Assembly: GCF_029868745.1 (NCBI RefSeq)
Contig: NZ_JARWOP010000367.1
Span: forward strand, 1-36,974
Direction: 5' to 3'
DNA: 36,974 bases
Source: Nocardia wallacei
GTDB lineage: Bacteria > Actinomycetota > Actinomycetes > Mycobacteriales > Mycobacteriaceae
The translations under genes and the position numbers were made by a program. Positions within the stretch are counted from its first letter, which is position 1. Each line of letters begins with the position of its first letter. Shown here piece by piece: positions 25,718 to 34,283 of this stretch. Below the pieces are notes generated by a model. That model had not been told where the DNA came from. It did not search any database and saw only the letters and a program-made list of their open reading frames with translations.

Positions 25718-26830
25718 CTATGGTGGTCGGTTATCGACCGGCTCGACGTAGGCTCCGGGGGTGTAACGTCGACTGGTCCGCTGATGCCAGGTGTTACAGC
25801 CTTGAATGTTGATGCTCAATGCTGTGACATAGCGTTCGGTGGTGTCCTGCCACGGACCGAAGTCGGGCAGGTTCTGTTGCAGGACAACGAATTCCCGTAG
25901 TACGGAGTTGTGTAACTCCATCGCGGCATACCAGGCGTCTTCGTAGCAGATCGAGTGTTCGCGGGCGAGTACGGCGACAATGTTGATGACGTCTCCGTGG
26001 CGGGTGAGTTCGCGGGGAAACGAGTAGAAGTCGTTGTGCAGACCGACCAATTCGCTCACGAGTTCGTGCAGGCGCCGGATGTGCGGGTGGGTAAGGACGG
26101 ACTCGGGCAGGTTGCGGTAGTCGTGTTGGAGGGCGGTGTATTCGCAGTAAGGGATGACGCCGGCGGTGCGGATGCGCAAAGTGGTGTAGACAGGCAGCGG
26201 CGGCGGGGTGTCGGTTTCTTTCCATTTCTTCTCGTCCGCGTACGCGGTGACGAGGTGATCGATGGCGGTGACAAAACGGTCGTAGATACTTTCGGGCACT
26301 TCGGCTGCGCGGGCGTCGTCGTAGACGAAACGGAACTGGCGATAGAAACCGTGCTCGTCCGGCCCGGGGGTGACGCGGCCACGGAGGCAGTCGCGGATCC
26401 GGTCGCCGACAGCGAGCGTCTCGTTGCGGCCGGTGTGGTCGAGGTAGTCGTCGAGGATGGCACCGAAGCAGGTATAGCGGCTGGGCGGCAGCTGTTCGGC
26501 GTAGGTGAGATACGGCATCGAGCACGCGGACAGGTCGGTGAAACGATGACGTTTGTGCCGCGTCCTGTCGGCGGGACCGTTGAACAAGCAGTCCTCGTCG
26601 ATCCACCGATCCGCTTCCACACGCAGCTGTTCGAGGTAGTCCGGGATGATGTCAGGGAAGGGATATTTCGGCCGAGGAAAGTCGTCGAAGATGTCGTACA
26701 ATTGCGACTCGGACATCCCCCGCTGAGCGTGAGGAGTTCGGCCCGACTGCTGGTGCAGTCGTAAAGGTAGATGTTGACGAGTGCCTGGAGGAATCGAAAG
26801 TGATCGCTGCGCGATGGGCTGATCGGTCAT
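25718..26830 (-). CDS. Class I terpene synthase 2
   Basis: A 370-residue class I terpene synthase. DDYLD (127-131) in GAILDDYLDHTG is the Asp-rich motif; NDFYSFPRE (266-274) is a canonical NSE motif; RY at 355-356 in WHQRTSRRY ends the fold. All metal ligands are present, so it should be active on a prenyl diphosphate. I took the ATG at 26830 because GAGAGGGG precedes it; a later ATG at 26716 would give 332 residues, also plausible. First gene of a two-gene minus-strand operon with the unknown 597-residue protein. A degenerate copy of the cluster motif lies 120 bp upstream. Confidence 0.9.
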   Translation of the reverse strand: MTDQPIAQRSLSIPPGTRQHLPLRLHQQSGRTPHAQRGMSESQLYDIFDDFPRPKYPFPDIIPDYLEQLRVEADRWIDEDCLFNGPADRTRHKRHRFTDLSACSMPYLTYAEQLPPSRYTCFGAILDDYLDHTGRNETLAVGDRIRDCLRGRVTPGPDEHGFYRQFRFVYDDARAAEVPESIYDRFVTAIDHLVTAYADEKKWKETDTPPPLPVYTTLRIRTAGVIPYCEYTALQHDYRNLPESVLTHPHIRRLHELVSELVGLHNDFYSFPRELTRHGDVINIVAVLAREHSICYEDAWYAAMELHNSVLREFVVLQQNLPDFGPWQDTTERYVTALSINIQGCNTWHQRTSRRYTPGAYVEPVDNRPP

Positions 26831-27082
26831 ACGGCCCCTCTCATCGGCCACATCTTTTTGCAGGATTGCCACACGTGAACCGAAATACGCGACCTCACAT
26901 GTTCGTCGAGTCCATTATCGCCCGGCAGCTACACGATCCGAGACCGGCTTGCGCATACGGATAATTCCCCTCGCGCATATCGGGCGATCAATGCGCCGCG
27001 ATCCGAATTTCCGGTGATGCCAGCCGGTCAATACTGAACCAATCTTGGGTGACCTGTGGACCGGGCAGGACGACGGGCGGAC
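26831..27082. other. Intergenic region upstream of terpene synthase 2
   Basis: About 250 bp between the XRE pseudogene and terpene synthase 2. It holds motif site D (26951-26979) and the inverted repeat GCGCAT (26973-26978) / ATGCGC (26991-26996). No gene is visible. Confidence 0.5.
26951..26979 (-). promoter_or_regulatory. Cluster motif, site D (degenerate)
   Basis: On the minus strand the site reads TATG, seven bases, GGAATTATCCGTATGCGC. The spacing of the first TATG and the last TATGCG equals that of sites A-C, and by my count about 11 of the 18 bases after the gap fit the pattern. It lies 121 bp upstream of terpene synthase 2, almost the same distance as site A from terpene synthase 1. 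It is weaker than sites A-C. Confidence 0.4.
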
Positions 27083-28263
27083 TCAGAGCGCGTTGTGAAC
27101 CGCGGTCCGGAGTTCGGCTGCTTTATCCGTTCCCCCGAGGAGGTGGAGTTGTCGTATGAGACGATACAGCTCGCGTTCGATTCGGGCCGAGCGGATTTCG
27201 GCGGTGATGGCCAAGGCGTGGTCGGCGACCTCGAGGGCGGGGTCGAGTTCGTCGGTCCGCGCCAGCGCGACGGCCAGCAGGGCCAGGCTGCGGCCGAGGT
27301 CGCGGCGATCTTCCGGGGCCCAGTCGGGCAGCCGGGGCTCGAGGATATCGATGGCCTCCGCCGGCGGTCCAGCTGGATGAGACAGTCTGCCGCTTCTATG
27401 GTGATGTATTCGGTTGTGCAGTGACAGGCGAGGTTCCCGCTGCCGTTATCCGGATGTCTTGCATGATGGATCGCGTGGTCGAGTGCCCGGATGCAGTCGT
27501 CGGTGTTGCCGAGCCGGGCATGTCCGCGGGCGAGTTGACACAACGCCATCGCGCGCTGCGGGTGTGCCAGTTCCGCCGCCGCACCCAGCGCCGAGCGAGC
27601 AAGGTCTACCGCAGCGTGGCCGTTGTCGGCGTCGGCGGCGAGACTGCTTTGTCGCGCACGGACATACGACAGCAGGTGATGGTCGCGAGTCTTCTGAGCG
27701 AGACGCGCGGCGCGCGCTGTCCATCGGGCGGCGTCGGGGAGGTTTCCGGCATCCTGATGCAGCCAGCCGAGGTCTCGTCGAAACGGGCCTTTACACCTCT
27801 CAGTTCCGCACGGGTACCGGCCTGTCCGGTGCGTTGAAGGTGGTCATGAACTTCGTCTGCTGGGTGACGATCGGCAGTAACGCACGCGAGCCAGCAAGCC
27901 GGTCTGCGAGCACATATTCGTCGAGAGTCGCCAATAGCGAATCGGACAGCCGGGCTCCGCGACCGAAGTGACGGCGGGTATTTCGGTGCCGTTGCGAAGT
28001 TGCAGCGGCTCGGCGACCGGCAGACGCGGTACCGGTTCGTCGAGTTCGAACCACAACAGTTCAGCCGGCACGCCGAGTGTGCGGGCGTAGTGTGTGAGTT
28101 TGTCCAGATCGCGAATGCGGTGGCGGCCGTTCTCGATGCGGCTGAGTTGGCTTTGCGTGATGCCGAACTCGTGCGCGAGCACAGTTTGCGGGACGGGGCG
28201 GGATCCGTGTGAGGCGTGGCGTCGCCACGCCCGCATGACACCGCCGATGTCTTTGTCACGCAA
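27083..28263 (-). pseudogene. XRE/TPR transcriptional regulator, broken by several frameshifts (copy 1)
   Basis: The first about 100 codons (from a TTG at 28263; the homologous frame extends further 5' without an ATG) encode an XRE helix-turn-helix: DKDIGGVMRAWRRHASHGSRP, VLAHEFGITQSQLSRIENGR, then LDKLTHYARTLGVPAELLWF. The C-terminal TPR half is readable only by switching frame near 27968, 27850, 27780 and 27365: LSDSLLATLDEYVLADRL, DLGWLHQDAGNLPDAARW, SALGAAAELAHPQRAMALCQ, then AEAIDILEPRLPDWAPEDRR and ELYRLIRQLHLLGG up to the stop at 27083. An intact gene would be about 400-420 codons. Four frameshifts in one gene, with neighbours intact, point to real decay and not random sequencing error. 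A half copy of the cluster motif lies upstream. Confidence 0.82.
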
Positions 28264-28541
28264 CGCATGACGAATCTCGCCGCTCCGCCATGCCTCTGCT
28301 GGCAGTCGTGGGATTCCCGGCCCGGAGCGTCCACAGGCAGCACGGGGTGAAGTATCGTTGTGCGCGCCAACCGGTCTTCACATCTATCGCTTTACATAAC
28401 AGATAGGAGTATGCGCAGGACGCATATCCGGCAATACCCTCGAAATTAGAAGGATACCGACCGGCTGCTTACCTACGCCGCGACACCATTTACCCCACCT
28501 CGACGTAAGCGGAATCGCGGTCCGCCACGTCTCGTGTAGGA
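28264..28541. other. Intergenic region between the two XRE/TPR pseudogenes
   Basis: About 280 bp with no gene. It holds the perfect dyad TATGCG-CAGGA-CGCATA (site E). The rest is featureless. Confidence 0.5.
28398..28426 (-). promoter_or_regulatory. Cluster motif, half site E upstream of XRE pseudogene 1
   Basis: The sequence TATGCG-N5-CGCATA (28410-28426) is a perfect dyad that matches the first half (YATG-N7-CGYATR) of the cluster motif; the second half does not match. It is 147 bp upstream of the XRE/TPR pseudogene. This would be the place for autoregulation by that regulator, now lost. Confidence 0.4.
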
Positions 28542-29194
28542 CTAGAGGGCCCTGTGCAATGTGATGCGAAGTTCGGCTGCGTGGTCATGCGCTCCGCATG
28601 GCGTGGAGTTGCCGGATCAGTCGGTAGAGCTGGGTTTCGGTTCGCGTGGAATGGGTTTCGGCGACGATGACCAGGGCGTGCGCTGCGGCCTCGACCGCCC
28701 GGTCGGGTTCGCCGGTGGCTGCCAGTGCGATGGCCAGGATTGCCAGGCTCCGGCCGAGGTCGCGCCGGTCTTCCGGTCGCCGGTGCGGCAATCGGGGTTC
28801 CAGAGCGTCTATTGCCTTTTCGGGATATCCGATATCGACCAGGCAGCCCGCCGCTTCCATGGCGACATGGTCGGGTGTGCAGTGTTGGGCGGGCTCGGCG
28901 GCTTCACCGGGTCGCGTGGCGTGCCGAGCCGCCCGGTCGAGGGCGCTGCGGCAGTCCTCGACGTTACCGAGACGGGCATAGCCGCAGGCGAATTGACACT
29001 GCGCCATCCCACGGTGCCAGTGCGACAGATCCACCGGAGCTTGCAGTGCTGCCCGGGCCAGGTCGAGCGGCGAGCATCGCCTGCGGAACGGGTCGGCTTC
29101 CATGGTCTTCATGGTGTCGCCACGCACGCAGCACGACGCCGATGTCCTTGCTCGGCAGCGCTTTACGCATCTCGTCGGTCCGCCAGGCCGCCAC
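28542..29194 (-). pseudogene. XRE/TPR transcriptional regulator with internal deletion (copy 2)
   Basis: The N-terminus (from GTG about 29194: AAWRTDEMRKALPSKDIGVVLRAWRHH, then GSRPVPQAMLA) is the start of an XRE domain closely similar to copy 1. Near 29070 it jumps out of frame to the TPR half: LDLARAALQAPVDLSHWHRG, CGYARLGNVEDCRSALDRAA, EKAIDALEPRLPHRRPEDRR, ELYRLIRQLH-like end. About 200 codons, including the recognition helix and the first TPRs, are missing. A further frameshift near 28585 separates the last residues (DHAAELRITLHRAL) and the stop at 28542. The two copies are tandem paralogues; neither can make a working regulator. Confidence 0.8.
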
Positions 29195-29824
29195 TGACAG
29201 CTGAGGACCCCGATGCGGCCGGCCGTACACGGCGTAATGCGCGGTGGTACCGTCCTGGACAAGTAGGGGCTCGGGCGAGCGGTGGAACGACACCCGTTGC
29301 CGGACAGGCCTTCTACGCCGCCGTCACGGTCCGGCATTGCGTCGTTCGCGACGTACCCGATACCCCGGCCTCCTGCGGCACGCTACGGAGCAGCTGACCC
29401 CGACCACGAACCGTCGCCACTAGATAAGTCGACGGTTCACGCTGGCCCGCATCGTCGGATGGCTCAGGTCATTGAGAGACACGACCGAGTCGTGCAGAGG
29501 GCCGAAAGGTTATGCAGGCGGCGCATGACGATCATGCGTGTAGCCGGGTTCTCCTCGGGCTGCCGACCGCCGATCCTGAGAGTCGATATCTCCATCCATC
29601 TCGTCCCGGACCGATGTGGTTGGTGGTTACCGAGGTGAGAGTCAAGGACGGTGCGACGAAATATCGCAGATAGCAGCACTTTTCGACACCGATGTGGCCG
29701 AAGCGCGATGTGGCCGAAACGGTCCTCGCCCGTGCCCGGCGGTGTGAACCCCTGTCCGAGCAGCCCACTCCGAGTCGGAACACCTTCTTCTGCAACCGGT
29801 TACGCATGAACAGAGAGGGATCTC
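29195..29824. other. Long intergenic region upstream of the AhpD-like gene
   Basis: 630 bp without a convincing gene between the XRE pseudogene (minus) and the plus-strand operon. It contains the motif site C (29511-29539) and a short hairpin CACGA-CCGAG-TCGTG just before it (about 29480-29494). The ribosome binding site GAGAGGGA lies at its end. Short open frames show no similarity to anything I know. Confidence 0.5.
29511..29539 (+). promoter_or_regulatory. Cluster motif, site C (upstream of the AhpD-FMO-type III PKS operon)
   Basis: The site reads TATG, seven bases, CGCATGACGATCATGCGT. CGCATGA-CGA-TCATGCG (29522-29538) is a perfect 7+7 dyad, with compensating changes against site B (G-C pair where B has A-T), which argues for symmetric binding. 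It fits all fixed positions of the shared pattern and lies 286 bp before the AhpD-like gene. Confidence 0.72.
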
Positions 29825-30397
29825 ATGCCTATGGCACGCATGCCGTACCCAGACAACCTATCCGACAATCCCGAAACCGCGGCGGCACTTGCCGACTTCC
29901 CCGCGGTCATCAACATCGTGCGGCTCACGGCCCATGCAGCATCGCTCACTCCTACCTTGCTGGAACTCGCGGCACGCATGATGACGACGCTCGACCTGTC
30001 CGCGAGACATCGAGAACTTCTGGTCATGCTCGTTTCCCACGAAACGCACTGCGACTACGAGTGGATCCAGCACCTTCCTCAAGCCACCGCGGCCGGAGTC
30101 GGGGACGCCGATCTGGACCGGCTGAGCGGCAAGGATCCCTCGCCCTGGCCGGATACCGCCGACGCTGCCCTCATCCGCGCCGGAACCGCCTGCCTGCGCT
30201 CCACCGGCTGCGATGCCGACACCATGGCCGATCTGGTTGCCCATTTCGGGGTCCGCCGTGCGATCGAGGCCCTCTACGTCGTCGGGATCGTGCGCATGTT
30301 CACTACCGTCATCAATTCCACCGACCCCGAAATCGACGCCGCCGGTGAGCAACTCACGTCCGCCTGGCGAGCCCGATCCCGGCAGGCGGCACGATGA
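29825..30397 (+). CDS. Carboxymuconolactone decarboxylase/AhpD-like protein
   Basis: A 190-residue helical protein of the AhpD superfamily. The signature is SHETHCDYEWIQHLPQA: the Cys, the Glu-Trp pair and the flanking His residues are in the usual positions, though only one Cys is present where AhpD peroxidase partners have CxxC, so it looks like a carboxymuconolactone-decarboxylase-type member. GAGAGGGA precedes the ATG. The stop overlaps the monooxygenase start (ATGA). In this cluster it may act on a quinone or lactone intermediate; this is inference. Confidence 0.85.
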   Translation: MPMARMPYPDNLSDNPETAAALADFPAVINIVRLTAHAASLTPTLLELAARMMTTLDLSARHRELLVMLVSHETHCDYEWIQHLPQATAAGVGDADLDRLSGKDPSPWPDTADAALIRAGTACLRSTGCDADTMADLVAHFGVRRAIEALYVVGIVRMFTTVINSTDPEIDAAGEQLTSAWRARSRQAAR

Positions 30398-31599
30398 CGC
30401 CGCGCCCGGCGCTACGGATCGCGGTGCTCGGTGGCAGCGTGGCCGGTTGCGCGATGGCCCTGGCGGCTCACCGCGCCGGTGCTTCGGTCGTCGTCGCCGA
30501 ACGCAGCACGCACCGGCTACAGGAACGCGGATACGGGATCGCCATGCCACCCACCACGATCAGAGCGCTCGCCGAGTCCGGATTCCTGGACCCGGCAATG
30601 CCGAACCATCCCGTGACGCAGCGAATCTGGATCGTTCGCAACCCTCGATCCACCGGTGCGGAACAGGTGCTGTGGCACCAGCCGAGCCCGGTCGCGTTGT
30701 GCAATTGGGCAATCCTGTGGCAGACACTGCGCGCAGCCATCACCGAGGTCGACTACCGCGCCGGAACCTGGGTCACGGACATCGAGACAACCGACGACGG
30801 CTGTGCGGCAATCGTTTACGGCAACAAGGTCACCGAGCAGTTCGACCTCGTGATCGGAGCCGACGGCTACCGTTCCACCGTACGGCCTGCCGTGGTCCCC
30901 GGCACCGCACCGCAACCCGTCGACTACGTGTTGTGGCGCGGGACATACCCGGAATCTGCTGTACCGCACCCGGTTCCCGAACTCGATAATGCCTATGTCA
31001 CCGTCGTGTTTCCACACGGCCAGGCCGTGTTCTACCTGATTCCCGACGGCAGGGGCGGCCGAAACTTGAATTGGGCCCTGTACGCGTACCCGCCGACACC
31101 TGTCAGCGCTGCCCGCTTCGAACCGGACGGCACAGACCCCGAACTCACCAGCTTCGTCGAACGCCTTGCCGCCGAAACACTCCCGCCACGATGGGCCGAA
31201 CTGATCGCAGCGACTCGCACCGTTGCGATACATCCGATTTTCGACCTCACCACCACGCAATACACTCGTGGACCGTTCGTCCTCGCCGGCGACGCCGGCG
31301 CCCTGGCCCGACCACACACCGCCAGCGGAGCGGTCAAAGCACTCGACGACGCACGATGCTTCCATGAAGCATTACGTGTCACCAGCTCGCCGACGGCCGC
31401 CCTGGCCTTCTACGACCGGCAACGCTGCCCGGCCGGAAACCGGCTGACCCTCCTCGGCCGCCGCATCGGCCGCGATCAGATCGAAACACCACCGCACTGG
31501 AGTGACATGAACGCGGCGACGATGCACGCCTTCACCCAGCACACCCTCGACGGCACCACCCACTATCTCTACACCGACACCTCAGTAAGCGAGGTTTGA
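30394..31599 (+). CDS. FAD-dependent class A monooxygenase
   Basis: A 401-residue flavoprotein hydroxylase. IAVLGGSVAGCAMALAAHRAG is the N-terminal FAD-binding motif (GGSVAG, a variant of GxGxxG); DLVIGADGYRSTVR is the DG motif; FVLAGDAGALARPHTASG is the GD motif contacting the FAD ribityl. The pattern resembles the 2,6-dihydroxypyridine 3-monooxygenase group of aromatic hydroxylases. Substrates are typically phenols, quinones or polyketides, which fits the type III polyketide synthase encoded directly downstream. The start overlaps the AhpD-like stop. Confidence 0.9.
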   Translation: MTPRPALRIAVLGGSVAGCAMALAAHRAGASVVVAERSTHRLQERGYGIAMPPTTIRALAESGFLDPAMPNHPVTQRIWIVRNPRSTGAEQVLWHQPSPVALCNWAILWQTLRAAITEVDYRAGTWVTDIETTDDGCAAIVYGNKVTEQFDLVIGADGYRSTVRPAVVPGTAPQPVDYVLWRGTYPESAVPHPVPELDNAYVTVVFPHGQAVFYLIPDGRGGRNLNWALYAYPPTPVSAARFEPDGTDPELTSFVERLAAETLPPRWAELIAATRTVAIHPIFDLTTTQYTRGPFVLAGDAGALARPHTASGAVKALDDARCFHEALRVTSSPTAALAFYDRQRCPAGNRLTLLGRRIGRDQIETPPHWSDMNAATMHAFTQHTLDGTTHYLYTDTSVSEV

Positions 31600-31603
31600 C
31601 CAC

Positions 31604-32635
31604 ATGCCGAGCCTGAGCCCGCCCACCGTCGCGCTCCCACCCCACCGCGTCTCGACCGACGAACTGATCACCCACTTCCGCCACAGATATACCGATCACC
31701 CGCGCCTGGATCGAGCATTAGCTCTCATGAGGCGAACCGGGGTGGACAACCACTGGGTCAGCCGCCCACTGATCGAACTCTCCGACACCAACGGCCGTCA
31801 CGACGACCGGGTCCGCCGCCATCACGAGGACGCGCTCGCCCTCAGCGAGACCGCAGCCCGGGGCGCTCTCCACGCCGCGGGTGTCTCGAGCCGCGACGTC
31901 GGATGGTTGATCTACGCCGGCGCCGGCGGGCACACCATCCCAGGCATCGACGTCGCGCTCATCGACCGTCTCGGCCTCCCGGAACACACACGCCGCTTGC
32001 CGGTCACTCAAATGGGCTGTGCCGGTGGTGCATTCGCCATCGCCCGAGCCAGCCAGCTCGCGGCATCGGCACCCGGCGAACACGTCCTCATCGTCTGCGC
32101 CGACGTCTTCTACCCCTACATCCACCCCGACGACACCGGCACCGACACCATGATCTTCCGCGGACTGATCTCCGACGCCGCGGCCGCCTGCGTCGTCCGC
32201 ACCGACACCTCCGACGCACCCCGGCTATCGATCACCGAGACCTGGGAGCACACCGCGCCCGGTACCAGCGACATCGTCGGCACCGCGACCCGCACCGACG
32301 GCTGGCACCTGTTCAACTCCCCAGCTCTCTACGACACCCTCACCGACGCACTGCCAGCGCTCGTCGAATGGTTCGGCGCCACACCAGAATTCGTCATCAG
32401 CCATCCCGGCGGACCACGCATCCTCGACACCCTCGGGAAAGCCCTCGACCCCCGTCTACTCCAGCTCTCCCAGCACAGCCTCCGCGATCTCGGCAACGCC
32501 GGCGCAGCCTCCGTCCTCGACGTCGCCGCCCGCTTCTTCACAGACCCACCCACGAACTCCGGGGACGGCCTCATCTTCGGCGTCGGCCCCGGCCTCACCC
32601 TCATCGCCTGCCGCTGCCACTGGCACACCAACTGA
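31604..32635 (+). CDS. Type III polyketide synthase
   Basis: A 343-residue chalcone/stilbene synthase-like enzyme. The catalytic triad is clear: Cys139 in TQMGCAGGAF, His267 in VISHPGGPRIL and Asn298 in DLGNAGAASV. The GVGPGLTLIACRC end is the family's C-terminal signature. It condenses malonyl-CoA units on an acyl starter and cyclises them to a resorcinol, pyrone or hydroxynaphthalene. The starter could be an acyl chain supplied by the FAAL/carrier system, which would give a long-chain alkylresorcinol-like product; this is inference. It ends the three-gene plus-strand operon. Confidence 0.9.
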   Translation: MPSLSPPTVALPPHRVSTDELITHFRHRYTDHPRLDRALALMRRTGVDNHWVSRPLIELSDTNGRHDDRVRRHHEDALALSETAARGALHAAGVSSRDVGWLIYAGAGGHTIPGIDVALIDRLGLPEHTRRLPVTQMGCAGGAFAIARASQLAASAPGEHVLIVCADVFYPYIHPDDTGTDTMIFRGLISDAAAACVVRTDTSDAPRLSITETWEHTAPGTSDIVGTATRTDGWHLFNSPALYDTLTDALPALVEWFGATPEFVISHPGGPRILDTLGKALDPRLLQLSQHSLRDLGNAGAASVLDVAARFFTDPPTNSGDGLIFGVGPGLTLIACRCHWHTN

Positions 32636-33021
32636 CCCCACACCGCGCGCGAGCATGCATGACCCCGTGGACGAACGGGCAGCCACAACGGGTCTCGATG
32701 AACCGGACCACGTCGGCGTACGTACGTCCGAGCGATGGCAGATCCTGTCGCGGTCATAACCGCCGATTGCCGTGGGTTGCAGGACAAGATCGTCACCATC
32801 CGACTGAGCAACGCCCACATTCCGGACTGGCTCGATAATCTGCGCCGCGACCACAATGAGACATTGATGCCCATCCGGACGCGAAGCGCCGCAGCGATTC
32901 TCAACGCGAATACGAACTGGCGGGCCGGAGAAGTCCGTCGACTTGGTCGTTGGGATGCACGCGGAAATGACCACCGCCGGAAGACAAGCCGGACCCCGGA
33001 GAGACCGGCGGCTGGCCGGGG
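32636..33021. other. Noncoding stretch after the type III PKS
   Basis: 386 bp with open frames on both strands but no recognisable product, ribosome binding site or repeat. It probably marks the end of the biosynthetic cluster. No terminator hairpin was identified. Confidence 0.45.
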
Positions 33022-33285
33022 TTACGAGTCGCTCGGGTTGGAGGAACTGTCGACCTTCGCCCGCAGCTCGGCGAGTTCCTCAGGAGTGAAGTTGAGGACG
33101 AGCATCGTCTGCCACGGGTGCGACCGGTTGTCGATCCACGCCCCGGCCTTGGTCTGGCGCAGCATGACCTCCCGGAACCGGACTTGATCGGCCGCCGACA
33201 TGCTCGGCGCGGCGGCTTCGTAGTCGCGCATCTTCTCAGCGCGGATGGTGTTGGCCCACCCGATCTGCGGAGGCGTGCCGGTCAA
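33022..33285 (-). pseudogene. Hypothetical protein truncated by the insertion sequence
   Basis: 87 codons remain. PPQIGWANTIRAEKMRDYEA and AGAWIDNRSHPWQTMLV are typical of a family of small uncharacterised actinobacterial proteins with the pattern QI.WA..IR and the WIDNR box. The only in-frame start is a TTG, just 3 bases from the IS left end (33288), so the natural 5' end has probably been removed. The rest of the gene is not found on the other side of the element. Confidence 0.55.
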
Positions 33286-33340
33286 CTTGAACCGTCACGG
33301 GTTGGGGGCCGCTTCTTCCTAGTGGAAGATGGTTCCCATC

Positions 33341-33835
33341 ATGACGAAGCGTTACCCGCCCGAGGTTCGCGAGAAGGCCGTCCGTCTGGTCCTCGAGCGC
33401 CTCGATGAGTTCGAATCCCCGTATGCCGCCGCCCGCGCGATCGGCCCGCTGGTGGACGTGCATTACGAGACGTTGCGAGTGTGGGTGAAGAAGGCGCTCG
33501 CGCAGGGTGCGCCGCCGGCCGGCAAGGCCGGTGCAGGGTTGTCGGCGGCCGAGCGGGAGGAGTTGGCGCGGCTGCGTAAAGAGGTCCGAGATCTCAAGCA
33601 GGCCAACGAGATCCTGAAGGCGGCCTCGGCTTTTTCGCGCGGGAACTCGACCCGCGACACCGCTGATCGTCGGGTTCATCGACGAATACCGCCAGGTCTT
33701 CGGCGTCGAGTCGATCTGCCGTGCGCTGACCGCGCAGGGTATCCAGATCGCGCCCAGGGCCTATCGCAAGGCGCGACATCGACCACCGTCGGCGCGCGAT
33801 ATCGCAGATGCTCACGTGGAGAACGCATTACGTGA
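33341..33835 (+). CDS. IS3-family transposase OrfA (frame disturbed near its end)
   Basis: KRYPPEVREKAVRLVLERLD opens a helix-turn-helix, and LARLRKEVRDLKQANEILKAASAF is the leucine-zipper end typical of IS3 OrfA. The usual ending (FFARELDPRHR then stop) is present in the next frame at 33634, so one T appears to be missing from the T-run at 33631-33635; as read, the frame runs on to 33835. Either this copy has a 1-base deletion or the base count in the run is wrong. In working elements OrfB is reached by -1 frameshifting around this place. Confidence 0.75.
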   Translation: MTKRYPPEVREKAVRLVLERLDEFESPYAAARAIGPLVDVHYETLRVWVKKALAQGAPPAGKAGAGLSAAEREELARLRKEVRDLKQANEILKAASAFSRGNSTRDTADRRVHRRIPPGLRRRVDLPCADRAGYPDRAQGLSQGATSTTVGARYRRCSRGERIT

Positions 33836-34283
33836 TCTGGCGGGTCAGCCGGAGCAGATGTATGGCCGCCGGAAAATGACCCGCTTCCTGCGCCGCCGCG
33901 GCCATGATGTCGCGTTCTGTACCGTGGACCGGATCATGCGCGAGCTCGGCATGAACGGGATCGTGCGGGGCCGCAAGCTGCGCACCACGGTCCCCGCCAA
34001 AGACGGGATCCGCGCTGGTGACAAGCTCAATCGCGACTTCACCGCCGCCGCACCGAATCTGGTGTGGGTCGCCGATTTCACCTACGTGTCGACCTGGACC
34101 GGATGGGCGTATGTGGCGTTCGTGTTCGACGCCTACTCCCGGGCGATCGTCGGCTGGACCACGGCCGCCACGAAAACGACCTCGCTGGTGTCCAAGGCGC
34201 TCAACATGGCCGTGTGGCAGCGTGATCATTACGGGCACCCGATCGAGCCCGGACTGATCCACTACAGCGACGCCGGGTCACAA

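Noticed and set aside
28263..28285. CGCATGACGA near the XRE pseudogene start resembling half of motif C
   Set aside because: Lies in conserved coding sequence for the RHAL/RKAL segment shared by the two XRE copies, and the second half of the dyad is absent.
32735..33187. 150-codon plus-strand frame between the type III PKS and the IS
   Set aside because: No family resemblance, overlaps the truncated minus-strand gene at 33022, and no ribosome binding site.
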